NCBI RefSeq assembly: GCF_030317035.1
Contig: NZ_JASZYK010000010.1
Span: forward strand, 124,001 to 188,000
DNA length: 64,000 nt
Source: Variovorax sp. J22G73
Lineage (GTDB): Bacteria > Pseudomonadota > Gammaproteobacteria > Burkholderiales > Burkholderiaceae_C
Reading direction: 5' to 3'
In this document: positions 44,106-52,173 of the stretch, piece by piece
How the letters are laid out: the number at the start of each line of letters is the position of its first letter
How positions within the stretch are numbered: the first letter of the stretch is position 1
Translations under genes and position numbers: made by a program
The notes under the pieces: model-generated
The model's input: the letters and a program-made list of their open reading frames with translations, nothing else
Database searches by the model: none
What the model was told of the DNA's origin: nothing

Positions 44106-44154
44106 GGTTGCCGGTTGCCGGTTGCCGGTTGCTGGTTGCTGGTTGCTGGTTCGG
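44106..44154. repeat. Heptanucleotide tandem repeat, GGTTGCC x3 then GGTTGCT x3
   Basis: From 44106, six 7-bp units (three GGTTGCC, three GGTTGCT) and a decayed seventh GGTTCGG stand between the sugar receptor gene and the UxaA-like gene, ending just before the stop codon of the latter. Seven-bp units can change copy number by slippage. Confidence 0.9.
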
Positions 44155-44157
44155 CGG

Positions 44158-45696
44158 CTACATCACCGCGCCCACCTGCCACGGCACGAACTCGTTCTGC
44201 CCGTAGCCGTGCTGTTCGCTCTTCGAATGCGCGCCCGAGGCCGTCGCCAGCACCAGCTCGAAGATGCGCTGGCCCATCTCCTGGATGGAGGCCGTGCCGT
44301 CCACGATCTCGCCGCAATTGATGTCCATGTCTTCTTCCTGCCGCTGCCACAGCGCCGAGTTGGTCGCCAGCTTGAGCGAGGGCGAAGGCGCGCAGCCGTA
44401 GGCCGAGCCGCGCCCCGTGGTGAAGCAGATGAGGTTGGCGCCGCCGGCCACCTGGCCCGTGGCGCTCACCGGGTCGTAGCCCGGCGTGTCCATGTAGACG
44501 AAGCCGTGCGTCGTCACGGGCTCGGCGTATTCGTACACCGCCTCCAGGTTGCTGGTGCCGCCCTTGGCGACCGCGCCCAGCGACTTCTCCAGGATGGTGG
44601 TGAGCCCGCCGGCCTTGTTGCCGGGCGAGGGGTTGTTGTTCATCTCGCCCTGGTTGATCTCGGTGTAGTGCTCCCACCACTTGATGCGGTCCACCAGTTT
44701 CTGGCCCACCTCGCGCTTCACTGCGCGGCGCGTGAGCAGGTGCTCGGCGCCGTACACCTCCGGCGTTTCGCTCAGGATGGCCGTGCCGCCGTGCGCCACC
44801 AGCAAATCGACGGCCGCGCCCAGCGCCGGGTTGGCGCTGATGCCCGAGTAGCCGTCGGAGCCGCCGCACTGCAGCCCGATGGTGATGTGCGCCGCGCTGC
44901 ACGGCTCGCGCTTCACCGCGTTGGCGCGCGGCAGCATCTCGTTGATGAGCGCCACGCCCTTGTCCACCGTCTTGCGCGTGCCGCCCGTGTCCTGGATGTT
45001 GAAGGTGCGAAAGTTCTCGCCCTCGGCCAGGTGGCCGGTGGCCAGCCAGGCGTTGATCTGGTTGGCCTCGCAACCCAGCCCCACCACCAGCACGCCCGCG
45101 AAGTTGGGGTGCGTGGCATAGCCCGTGAGCGTGCGCTCCAGGATCTGCATGCCCATGCCCTGCGTGTCCATGCCGCAGCCCGTGCCGTGCGTGAGCGCGA
45201 CGACGCCGTCGACGTTCGGGTAGTCGGCCAGCGCCTGCGGGTTGGTCTTGCGCGAGAAGTGGTCGGCAATGGCGCGCGCGGCCGTGGCCGAGCAGTTCAC
45301 GCTGGTCAGCACGCCGATGTAGTTGCGCGTGGCCACGCGGCCGTCGGCGCGCTTGATGCCCATGAAGGTGGCCTCGCGTTTGGCGGGCGCGGGCTTCACG
45401 TCGGCGCCGAAGGCGTAGTCGCGCTCAAAACCTTTTGTGACGGCTCCCTTGTCGGGGCCCATGTCGAGGTTCTGCGTGTGCACGTGCTCGCCCGCCGCAA
45501 TGGGCTTGCTCGCGAAGCCGATGATCTGGTTGTAGCGGCGCACCGGCTCGCCGGTGGCGATGGCGCGCATCGCGATCTTGTGGCCCGGCGGAATGAGGCC
45601 GCGCACGGCCACGCCTTCGATGGCGGTGCCGCCGAGCAGCTGGGCGCGCGCGATGACGACGTCGTCGGCGGGGTGGAGTCGGATGTAGGGGGTCAT
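44158..45696 (-). CDS. UxaA/GarD-family sugar-acid dehydratase
   Basis: The 512-aa protein combines an N-terminal SAF domain (about 1-90) and a C-terminal UxaA domain. The latter has THGTGCGMDTQGMGMQILER, VGLGCEANQINAWLATGH, QCGGSDGYSGISANPALGAA and CFTTGRGSAYGCAPSPSLK. The conserved cysteines fit the iron-dependent altronate/galactarate dehydratase family. It converts aldonic or aldaric acids to 2-keto-3-deoxy acids. In this locus it probably dehydrates the acid released by the SMP-30 lactonase. The exact sugar acid is unknown. Confidence 0.9.
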   Translation of the reverse strand: MTPYIRLHPADDVVIARAQLLGGTAIEGVAVRGLIPPGHKIAMRAIATGEPVRRYNQIIGFASKPIAAGEHVHTQNLDMGPDKGAVTKGFERDYAFGADVKPAPAKREATFMGIKRADGRVATRNYIGVLTSVNCSATAARAIADHFSRKTNPQALADYPNVDGVVALTHGTGCGMDTQGMGMQILERTLTGYATHPNFAGVLVVGLGCEANQINAWLATGHLAEGENFRTFNIQDTGGTRKTVDKGVALINEMLPRANAVKREPCSAAHITIGLQCGGSDGYSGISANPALGAAVDLLVAHGGTAILSETPEVYGAEHLLTRRAVKREVGQKLVDRIKWWEHYTEINQGEMNNNPSPGNKAGGLTTILEKSLGAVAKGGTSNLEAVYEYAEPVTTHGFVYMDTPGYDPVSATGQVAGGANLICFTTGRGSAYGCAPSPSLKLATNSALWQRQEEDMDINCGEIVDGTASIQEMGQRIFELVLATASGAHSKSEQHGYGQNEFVPWQVGAVM

Positions 45697-45768
45697 GGTG
45701 GGAATCTGCTGGCTGTACGGGTGTAGGGCTGGCTTGTCGGTGCGAACTGTCGCGCGGCCTGGACAGGC

Positions 45769-46500
45769 TCAGGTGGCCTTCGCGCGCCGCCAGCTCGCGC
45801 TGAATCTCTGGTGGAACTTGTCCATGTGCTGGTGCATGGCCTCGCGTGCCGCGCCGGGGTCGCGCGCGGCGATGGCGTCCAGGATGGCCTCGTGCTCGCC
45901 GATGGCGGCCTGCCACGAGCCCATGGTCTCGAAGTAGTCGATCATGCGGGCGAAGATCGGCCCGTGGCGCGACTCCCAGAAGCCCTGCACCGTCTCGGTC
46001 AGCACCACGTTGTCGCAGGCGTTGACGATGGCCAGGTGGAAGGCGCGGTCGCCTTCGTGCGGCACCTCGTTGCGCGCGGCCAGCTCGCGCATCGTGCGGA
46101 TCGCGCGGCGCATGGCGTCCACGTCCTTGCGCTTGCCGTGCTGCGCGGCGGTGGCGGCGGTCTCGCCCTCGACCAGGCGGCGCGCGCGAATGATCTCCAG
46201 CGGGCCCCATTCGGCACCGGACCCGTTCGCGCCGTTCAGGCCGTTGGCCGGGGGAGCGGTGCGGTGCGACCGGTCGAGCACGTACACGCCCGAGCCGGTG
46301 CGGATCTCGACCCAGCCTTCCACCTCCAGCGCAATCAGCGCCTCGCGCACCGACGGCCGGCTCACGCCCAGCTGCTTGGCCAGGTCGCGCTCGGCGGGAA
46401 TGCGCGTGCCGGCCGCGAACTCGCCCTTGCCGATGAGCACGCGCAGCTGTTCGGCAATCTGGCGGTAGAGGCGCTGGGGTTCGAGGGTCTGGATCGGCAC
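45769..46500 (-). CDS. FadR/GntR-family regulator with FCD domain
   Basis: The 243-aa protein has an N-terminal winged helix (RLYRQIAEQLRVLIGKGEFA, then RDLAKQLGVSRPSVREALIA) and a C-terminal FCD ligand domain (about 100-230). The metal-binding Asp/His residues lie in GDRAFHLAIVNAC, GEHEAILDAIAARDP and HQHMDKF. FCD regulators of sugar-acid loci respond to pathway acids. It diverges from the SDR operon across a gap with a strong palindrome and probably controls both transcripts. Confidence 0.92.
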   Translation of the reverse strand: MPIQTLEPQRLYRQIAEQLRVLIGKGEFAAGTRIPAERDLAKQLGVSRPSVREALIALEVEGWVEIRTGSGVYVLDRSHRTAPPANGLNGANGSGAEWGPLEIIRARRLVEGETAATAAQHGKRKDVDAMRRAIRTMRELAARNEVPHEGDRAFHLAIVNACDNVVLTETVQGFWESRHGPIFARMIDYFETMGSWQAAIGEHEAILDAIAARDPGAAREAMHQHMDKFHQRFSASWRRAKAT

Positions 46501-46561
46501 GGCTGACGAAGAAATGGAAGGGATGGAGAAGAAGTGGGAGCGCGGGTGCGCAGGTTAAGGG

Positions 46562-46597
46562 TTGTCCTGAATTGGACAAGTGGTAAGGCCAATTCAG
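46562..46597. promoter_or_regulatory. Candidate FCD-regulator operator with nested palindromes
   Basis: TTGTCC (46562-46567) and GGACAA (46574-46579) form an inverted repeat with a 6-bp spacer. CTGAATTGG (46567-46575) and CCAATTCAG (46589-46597) form a perfect 9-bp inverted repeat with a 13-bp spacer. The core TGGTAAGGCCA resembles the FadR-type TGGTnnnACCA site. It lies in the divergent gap between the regulator and the SDR operon. The binding protein is inferred. Confidence 0.6.
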
Positions 46598-46666
46598 AAT
46601 ACGATACGCCGCCCGCGACACCATCGGGCCAAACCCGAGGAACCCGGGGAATTCGAGGAGACACCG

Positions 46667-47401
46667 ATGAGACTGAAGGGAAAGACCGCGCTGGTCACCG
46701 CCGCAGGCCAGGGCATCGGCCACGCCAGCGTGCTCGCCATGGCCGCCGAAGGCGCCCAGGTGTTTGCCACCGACGTGAACGAGGCGCTGCTCGCGCGCTA
46801 CAGCGGCGTGCCCAATGTCACCGCGCTCAAGCTCGACGTGCTCGACAAGGCCGCCATCGGCGCGCTGGTGGGCACGCTGCCGGCGCTCGACATCCTCTTC
46901 AACTGCGCGGGCGTGGTGCACAACGGCACCATCGAGCAGGCCACCGACGACGAGCTGCTGTTCGCCTTCGGCCTGAACGTGCGCGCGCAGATGTGGACCA
47001 TCCAGGCCGTGTTGCCCGGCATGCTGGCGGCCGGGCGCGGCAGCATCATCAACATGGCCAGCGTGTGCTCCAGCATGAAGGGCCTGCCCAACCGCTTCGT
47101 CTACGGCACCACCAAGGCGGCCGTGCTGGGCCTCACCAAGAGCGTGGCGGCCGACTACGTGGCGCGCGGCATTCGCTGCAACGCGGTGTGCCCGGGCACG
47201 GTCGACACGCCCTCGCTGGGCGACCGCATCAACGCCAACGCCGACCCCGACGCGGCACGCAAGGCCTTCATCGCGCGTCAGCCCATGGGCCGGCTCGCGC
47301 AGGCCGAGGAAATCGCGCCGGTGGTGGTGTTCCTGGCCAGCGACGAATCGGTGTTCGCCACCGGCCAGGCCTTCACGGTCGACGGCGGCATCACCATATG
47401 A
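46667..47401 (+). CDS. SDR dehydrogenase, 2-keto-3-deoxy-L-fuconate 4-dehydrogenase-like
   Basis: The 244-aa protein (ATG 46667 with GAGGAGA 5 nt upstream) reads TALVTAAGQGIGHASVLAMA, LDILFNCAGVVHNGTIEQA, SSMKGLPNRFVYGTTKAAV and RCNAVCPGTVDTPSLGDRI. This pattern is that of the 2-keto-3-deoxy-L-fuconate dehydrogenase/BDH2 subgroup of SDRs. The YGTTK motif gives the catalytic Tyr-Lys. It would oxidise C4 of the 2-keto-3-deoxy acid to the 2,4-diketo acid that the FAH protein splits. Substrate assignment is inference from subgroup and neighbours. Confidence 0.85.
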   Translation: MRLKGKTALVTAAGQGIGHASVLAMAAEGAQVFATDVNEALLARYSGVPNVTALKLDVLDKAAIGALVGTLPALDILFNCAGVVHNGTIEQATDDELLFAFGLNVRAQMWTIQAVLPGMLAAGRGSIINMASVCSSMKGLPNRFVYGTTKAAVLGLTKSVAADYVARGIRCNAVCPGTVDTPSLGDRINANADPDAARKAFIARQPMGRLAQAEEIAPVVVFLASDESVFATGQAFTVDGGITI

Positions 47402-48147
47402 ACCAGCTCGACTTCGCCGGCCGCCACGCGGTGGTCACCGGCGGCGCCACGGGGCTGGGCTTGGGCATTGCGCAGCGGCTCGTGGCCTCGGGCGGCAGCG
47501 TCACGCTGTGGGACCGCGACGAAGAGGCGGCCCTGCGCGCCGCGCAGTCGCTGGGCCCCAGGGCCTTCGCGCTGAAGGTCGACGTGGCGCAGCAGCCCTC
47601 GGTCGCCAAGGCCGTGGCCGCCACGCTGGGGCATGCGCCGCGCATCGACGCGCTGGTCAACAGCGCCGGCATCACCGGGCCCAACACCAGGCTGTGGGAC
47701 TACCCGGTGGACGACTGGCGCCAGGTGATGGACGTGAACATCAACGGCGTGTTCCTGTGCTGCCGCGAGGTGGTGGCGCAGATGCGCAAGCAGGGCGGCC
47801 AGGGCCGCATCGTGAACATCGCCTCGGTGGCGGGCAAGGACGGCAACCCCAACGCCAGCGCCTACAGCGCGAGCAAGGCGGCCGTCATCGGCCTGACCAA
47901 GTCGCTGGGCAAGGAGCTGGCGGACACCGGCATCCGCGTGAACTGCGTGACGCCCGCGGCGGTGAAGACGGCCATCTTCGACCAGATGACGCCCGAGCAC
48001 ATCGCCTTCATGCTCTCGAAGATTCCCATGGGCCGCTTCGGCACGGTGGAGGAGGTGGCCGCGATGGTCGGCTGGCTCTGCACCGAAGACTGTTCGTTCT
48101 CCACCGGCGCGGTCTTCGACCTGTCGGGTGGACGCTCCACGTACTAA
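47398..48147 (+). CDS. SDR dehydrogenase, likely sugar 1-dehydrogenase
   Basis: The 249-aa classical SDR starts MNQLDFAGRHAVVTGGATGL (TGxxxGxG), with LVNSAGITGPNTRLWDYPVD and the catalytic SVAGKDGNPNASAYSASKAA. Its ATG overlaps the previous stop (ATGA). Members of this subgroup oxidise aldoses such as L-fucose, L-rhamnose or galactose to lactones. That would supply the substrate of the SMP-30 lactonase encoded in the divergent operon. Other alcohol substrates are possible. Confidence 0.82.
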   Translation: MNQLDFAGRHAVVTGGATGLGLGIAQRLVASGGSVTLWDRDEEAALRAAQSLGPRAFALKVDVAQQPSVAKAVAATLGHAPRIDALVNSAGITGPNTRLWDYPVDDWRQVMDVNINGVFLCCREVVAQMRKQGGQGRIVNIASVAGKDGNPNASAYSASKAAVIGLTKSLGKELADTGIRVNCVTPAAVKTAIFDQMTPEHIAFMLSKIPMGRFGTVEEVAAMVGWLCTEDCSFSTGAVFDLSGGRSTY

Positions 48148-48174
48148 TTCAATTCAATGCACTGAAAGGAAAGC

Positions 48175-49023
48175 ATGAAACTCGTCCGCTACGGCAACCC
48201 CGGCAAGGAAAAGCCCGGCCTCATCGACGACAACGGCCAGCTGCGCGACCTGAGCGCCGTCGTCAAGGACATCGGGCCCGAGCAGCTCGGCGATGCCGCC
48301 ATTGCCAAGCTGCGCAAGCAGAAGCTCGACAAGCTCCCGCTGGTGCGCGGCAAGCCGCGCTTCGGCAGCCCGGTGGCCAACGTCGGCAAGTTCATCGCCA
48401 TCGGCCTGAACTACGCGGACCACGCGGCCGAGTCGGGCCTGCCGGTGCCCAAGGAGCCTGTGGTCTTCATGAAGGCCAACAGCTGCATCCAGGGCCCGAA
48501 CGACCCGGTGATGCTGCCCAAGGGCTCGGTCAAGTCCGACTGGGAGGTCGAGCTGGGCGTGGTCATCGGCACGCGCGCACGCTACGTGTCGCAAAAGAGC
48601 GCGCTCGACTACGTGGCCGGCTACTGCACCATCAACGACATCAGCGAGCGCGAATACCAGATCGAGCGCGGCGGCACCTGGGACAAGGGCAAGGGCTGCG
48701 ACACCTTCGGTCCCATCGGCCCCTGGCTGGTGACGCGCGACGAGATCGAGAACCCGCAGAAGCTCGCCATGTGGCTCGACCTGAACGGCCAGCGCGTGCA
48801 AACGGGCAGCACCAAGACCATGATCTTCAGCGTGGCCAAGATCGTGAGCTACGTGAGCCAGTTCATGACGCTGATGCCCGGCGACGTCATCACCACCGGC
48901 ACGCCCCCGGGCGTGGGCATGGGCATGAAGCCGCCGCTGTTCCTGAAGAAGGGCGACGTGATGACGCTGGGCATCGAAGGCCTGGGCGAGCAGCGCCAGG
49001 AAGTGGTGCCCTTCAAGCTCTGA
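48175..49023 (+). CDS. FAH-family hydrolase, 2,4-diketo-3-deoxy-sugar-acid hydrolase-like
   Basis: The 282-aa protein has the FAH domain (about 70-280) with GKFIAIGLNYADHAAESGLP, VVFMKANSCIQGPND, SDWEVELGVVIGTRARYV (metal-binding Glu pair) and NDISEREYQIERGGTWDKGK. FAH proteins of this type hydrolyse 2,4-diketo-3-deoxy-L-fuconate or L-rhamnonate to pyruvate and lactate. It closes the plus-strand catabolic operon and is followed by a strong terminator. Confidence 0.88.
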   Translation: MKLVRYGNPGKEKPGLIDDNGQLRDLSAVVKDIGPEQLGDAAIAKLRKQKLDKLPLVRGKPRFGSPVANVGKFIAIGLNYADHAAESGLPVPKEPVVFMKANSCIQGPNDPVMLPKGSVKSDWEVELGVVIGTRARYVSQKSALDYVAGYCTINDISEREYQIERGGTWDKGKGCDTFGPIGPWLVTRDEIENPQKLAMWLDLNGQRVQTGSTKTMIFSVAKIVSYVSQFMTLMPGDVITTGTPPGVGMGMKPPLFLKKGDVMTLGIEGLGEQRQEVVPFKL

Positions 49024-49077
49024 CCCTCCGAGGGCTTCACGGCCTGCACGGCCTGCATAGCACCTACGGGTTTTCCA

Positions 49078-49105
49078 GGGGCGCCTTCGGGCGCCCCTTG
49101 TCTTG
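49078..49105 (+). terminator. Intrinsic terminator with UUCG tetraloop
   Basis: GGGGCGCC (49078-49085), loop TTCG, GGCGCCCC (49090-49097), then TTGTCTT. The perfect 8-bp GC stem with an extra-stable tetraloop and a T-rich tail ends the SDR-SDR-FAH operon 55 nt after the FAH stop. Confidence 0.8.
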
Positions 49106-49113
49106 GCGCTTCA

Positions 49114-49151
49114 AATGTCCCATTGACAGAACATTGAAACTGCAAAAACAT
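49114..49151 (+). promoter_or_regulatory. Candidate promoter of the HutC-type regulator and downstream operon
   Basis: A perfect -35 TTGACA (49123-49128) stands 17 bp before AAACAT (49146-49151). An inverted repeat AATGT (49114-49118)/ACATT (49131-49135) flanks the -35 box and could be an autoregulatory operator. The following ATG is at 49159. The -10 match is poor. Confidence 0.4.
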
Positions 49152-49158
49152 CAAAGGC

Positions 49159-49950
49159 ATGTCGCAAATGCCTTTGCCGAAATACCACCAGATCTACCTG
49201 GTCCTGCGTGAGCAGTTGCACGAAGGCCGTTTCGCGGAAGGGTTGCCCGGCGAGCTCGCGCTGATGGCGCAGTTCAAGGTGGCGCGCGTCACCGTGCGCC
49301 GCGCGCTGGAGCAACTGGCCTCCGAAGGCCTCATCGAGCGCAACCCCGGGCGCCGCACGCGCGCATTGCCGCCGCCCACCGCGGGCGAAGGCCCCAGCGG
49401 CAGGAGCATGGAGCGTGCCAATCTGCGCGGCCTGCTCGAGAACCTGGTCACCATGGGCCTGCACACCTCGGTGAAGGTGATCGACGTGGCGACCATCACC
49501 GCCTCCACGCAGGTGGCCGAGGCGCTGGAGCTGAAGCTGGGCGACGCCGTGCAGAAGGCCGTGCGCGTGCGCTCCACCAAGGAAGGCCCGCTCTCGCACA
49601 TCACCACCTACGTGCCCGACACCATCGCGCGGCGCTTCGGGCGGCGCGAGCTGTCGAAGAAGCCCATCCTGGTGCTGCTCGAGGAGTCGGGCGTGAAGGT
49701 GGGCCGCGCCCACCAGACCATTTCCGCGCGGCTGGCCGACAACGTGCTCGCGCAGCACCTCGATGTGTCCGTCGGCTCGGCCCTGCTCGCGGTGCGCCGC
49801 CTGATCTACGACGAGGACGAGCGGCCCGTGCAGTGGCTGCACGGCTTCTACCGCCCCGACCGCTACACCTACGAAATGCAGCTCTCCCGCGTGGGCAGCA
49901 TCGACGCCAAGGTGTGGGTCAGCAAAGACGTGTCAGCCCAGTTCAACTGA
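49159..49950 (+). CDS. HutC-type GntR regulator (UTRA domain)
   Basis: The 263-aa protein has an N-terminal winged helix (YLVLREQLHEGRFAEGLPGE, then KVARVTVRRALEQLASEGLI) and a UTRA ligand domain (about 105-245). FVQ-like motifs are replaced by HITTYVPDTIARRFGRREL and SALLAVRRLIYDEDERPVQW. ATG 49159 or 49168 may start it. It is the first gene of the 49-64 kb run and is likely its regulator. Effector unknown. Confidence 0.9.
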   Translation: MSQMPLPKYHQIYLVLREQLHEGRFAEGLPGELALMAQFKVARVTVRRALEQLASEGLIERNPGRRTRALPPPTAGEGPSGRSMERANLRGLLENLVTMGLHTSVKVIDVATITASTQVAEALELKLGDAVQKAVRVRSTKEGPLSHITTYVPDTIARRFGRRELSKKPILVLLEESGVKVGRAHQTISARLADNVLAQHLDVSVGSALLAVRRLIYDEDERPVQWLHGFYRPDRYTYEMQLSRVGSIDAKVWVSKDVSAQFN

Positions 49951-49975
49951 AGAGAAGAAAAGGAAAAGCCTCACC

Positions 49976-51178
49976 ATGCAGAACCGTCGCCGTTTCGTGT
50001 CGCAGTCCGCCGCCCTGGCCACCGCCGTCGCCTTCCCGCTCGTGGCCGGCGCCCAGCCCAAGGCCGTGAAGGTCGGCGTGCTGCACCCCGTGACCGGTGC
50101 GCTGGCCTATTCGGGCCAGCAGTGCCGCCTGGGTGCGCTCATGGCCATCGAGGACATCAACGCCGCCGGCGGCATCAAGTCGCTGGGCGGCGCCAGGCTC
50201 GAGGCCCTGCTGGGCGACGCGCAATCGCAGCCGCAGGCCGGCGCGGCCGAGGTCGAGAAGATGAACGAGGCCGGCGTGTCGGCCATCGTGGGCGCCTTCG
50301 CATCGGCCATCTGCCTGGCCACCACGCAGGCCGCGGCCAAGTACAACCTGCCGCACGTGGTCGACGTGGGCGTGGCCGACCAGATCGTCGAGCGCGGCCT
50401 GAAGAACACCTTTCGCTTCGGCCCCGGCTACAAGAAGTCGACCGAGGTGGCCATGGCCAACCTGCTGGTGCTGAACAAGGCCGCCGGCAGCCCCGCGAAG
50501 ACGGTGATGATCATCCACGAGGAGTCGCTCTTCGGTGCCGGCACCGCGCAGCTGCTGTCGCGCGAACTGCCCGGCTACGGCTTCGACGTGAAGGAGGTGG
50601 TGAAGCACGCCAACCCCACGCGCGACTTCAACAACATCGTGCTGCGCATGAAGTCGGTCAACCCCGACATCGTGATTCCGGCCAACTACTACAACGAGTA
50701 CGCGCTGCTGGTGCGCACCATGCAGCAGCAGAAGGTGGTGCCCAAGGCCATCTTCTCGGTGCTGGGCGGCGCCGCGTCGAGCTACAAGTTCGTGAAGGAG
50801 TTTCCGGAGGCGGCCAACGGCATCATCGACTGCAACCACTGGTTCAACCCGAAGGACAAGCGCTCGCAGGAGCTGCGCAAGCGCGTGGAGGCCAAGGGCC
50901 AGTTCTTCAGCTACGAGGTCTTCATGACCTACACCTCGATGTGGCTGCTGGCCGATGCCATCGAGCGCGCCAAGTCCACGGAGCGCGCCGCCATCATCGA
51001 CGCGCTGGAGAAGAGCACCTTCTTGAATCACATCATGCCGTACGGCCCCACCAGGTTCGTCAACGGGCAGAACGAAGGCGCGCAGCCTTTGATGACGCAG
51101 GTGGTGAAGAACGACATCAAGGTCATCATCCCGCGCGACTACCGCGAGGTGGACCCCGTCTTCCCGCTCAAGGCCTGA
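49976..51178 (+). CDS. Branched-chain amino acid-type ABC receptor
   Basis: The 400-aa periplasmic protein has a signal peptide with a twin-arginine-like NRRRFVSQSAALATAVAFPL and cleavage near AGAQ. It is a type-I binding protein (VGVLHPVTGALAYSGQQCRL, MNEAGVSAIVGAFASAICLA, HEESLFGAGTAQLLSREL). It feeds the LivHMGF importer encoded next. Relatives in betaproteobacteria bind amides, aromatic or short organic acids as often as amino acids, so the ligand is open. Confidence 0.9.
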   Translation: MQNRRRFVSQSAALATAVAFPLVAGAQPKAVKVGVLHPVTGALAYSGQQCRLGALMAIEDINAAGGIKSLGGARLEALLGDAQSQPQAGAAEVEKMNEAGVSAIVGAFASAICLATTQAAAKYNLPHVVDVGVADQIVERGLKNTFRFGPGYKKSTEVAMANLLVLNKAAGSPAKTVMIIHEESLFGAGTAQLLSRELPGYGFDVKEVVKHANPTRDFNNIVLRMKSVNPDIVIPANYYNEYALLVRTMQQQKVVPKAIFSVLGGAASSYKFVKEFPEAANGIIDCNHWFNPKDKRSQELRKRVEAKGQFFSYEVFMTYTSMWLLADAIERAKSTERAAIIDALEKSTFLNHIMPYGPTRFVNGQNEGAQPLMTQVVKNDIKVIIPRDYREVDPVFPLKA

Positions 51179-51208
51179 GCAGCGGCCAGGCGACACCCAT
51201 GAAGCGCT

Positions 51209-51243
51209 TCCACGGACTCCGGGCATGCACGGGGTCCGGTGGA
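51209..51243 (+). other. Intercistronic stem-loop between receptor and permease genes
   Basis: TCCAC-GGAC (51209-51217) pairs with GTCC-g-GTGGA (51234-51243), giving a 9-bp stem with one bulge in the 122-bp gap between the receptor and LivH genes. Such hairpins often protect the receptor mRNA 3' end so that receptor is made in excess. No T run follows. Confidence 0.4.
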
Positions 51244-51300
51244 GCGGCACGCCTCTAGAACACGCACCACGAGACAAGCAGCCAAGCACGCGCCAGCCAC

Positions 51301-52173
51301 ATGCCAGACATCAACATCCTCTTCCCCTCGGTCCTCAACGGACTGACGACAGGCGCCGTGTACGCCCTGATCGCGGTGGGGCTCACGCTCATCTACGGCG
51401 TGCTGCACATCATCAACTTCGCCCACGGCGCCTGCCTGATGCTGGCCCTGTACGCCGTGTACTTCCTGAAGGAGCGCTGGGGCATCGACCCCTACATGGC
51501 CCTGCCCATCGCCATCGCGGGCATGTTCGCGCTCGGCTACGCGCTGCAGCGCATCGTCATCAACCGCGCGGGCCACGGCAAGGACGAGAACATCCTGCTC
51601 GCCACGCTCGGCATCGCCATCATCATGGAGAACCTCGCGCTGCTGTTCTTCAAGTCGGACACGCGCAGCATCGACACCGCCTACTCGCTGAGCACCGTGG
51701 CCATCGGCCCCGCCATGATCGCCGTGCCCAAGCTCGTCGCCTTCGCCGGCGCGCTGGTGGTGTCTGGCATTCTTTTCTGGATCATGGGCCGCACCGACCT
51801 GGGCCGCGCCATTCGCGCCGTCGCCAAGGAGAAGGAGGGCGCCAAGCTCATGGGCATCGACGTCGACCACGTCTACGCCATGAGCTTCGGCATCGGCCTG
51901 GCGTGCCTGGGTGCCGCGGCCTGCTTCCTGCTGCCCGCGTACTACGTCAACCCGCAGGTGGGCGGCGGCTTCGTGCTGGTGGCCTTCACCATCGTCGTGC
52001 TCGGCGGCATGGGCAGCTTCGTGGGCGCGCTTATCGGCGGCTTCCTGGTGGGCGTGGTCGAGTCGCTCGGTGGGCTGTACCTGGGCGAGTCGCTCGGGCA
52101 GATCGGCATCTTCGCGATCTTCATCGGCGTGGTGCTGTTCCGCCCGCAGGGCATGTTCGGAGCCAAGGCATGA
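51301..52173 (+). CDS. livH: LivH-type ABC permease
   Basis: The 290-aa protein has about eight membrane helices, with SVLNGLTTGAVYALIAVGLT, TLIYGVLHIINFAHGACLML and the cytosolic RAIRAVAKEKEGAKLMGIDV coupling loop. VLGGMGSFVGALIGGFLVGV is the LivH signature. It overlaps the LivM start by 4 nt. Confidence 0.93.
   Translation: MPDINILFPSVLNGLTTGAVYALIAVGLTLIYGVLHIINFAHGACLMLALYAVYFLKERWGIDPYMALPIAIAGMFALGYALQRIVINRAGHGKDENILLATLGIAIIMENLALLFFKSDTRSIDTAYSLSTVAIGPAMIAVPKLVAFAGALVVSGILFWIMGRTDLGRAIRAVAKEKEGAKLMGIDVDHVYAMSFGIGLACLGAAACFLLPAYYVNPQVGGGFVLVAFTIVVLGGMGSFVGALIGGFLVGVVESLGGLYLGESLGQIGIFAIFIGVVLFRPQGMFGAKA

Noticed and set aside
44106..44154. Possible CRISPR array
   Set aside because: Units are 7 bp with no spacers; it is a simple tandem repeat.
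41451..44321. 956-codon plus-strand open frame over the sugar ABC genes
   Set aside because: It is antisense to conserved importer genes and gives a histidine/arginine-rich product without any motif.
51199..51258. 19-codon ORF (MKRFHGLRACTGSGG...) between receptor and livH
   Set aside because: It has no ribosome site and coincides with the stem-loop; no support as a peptide gene.
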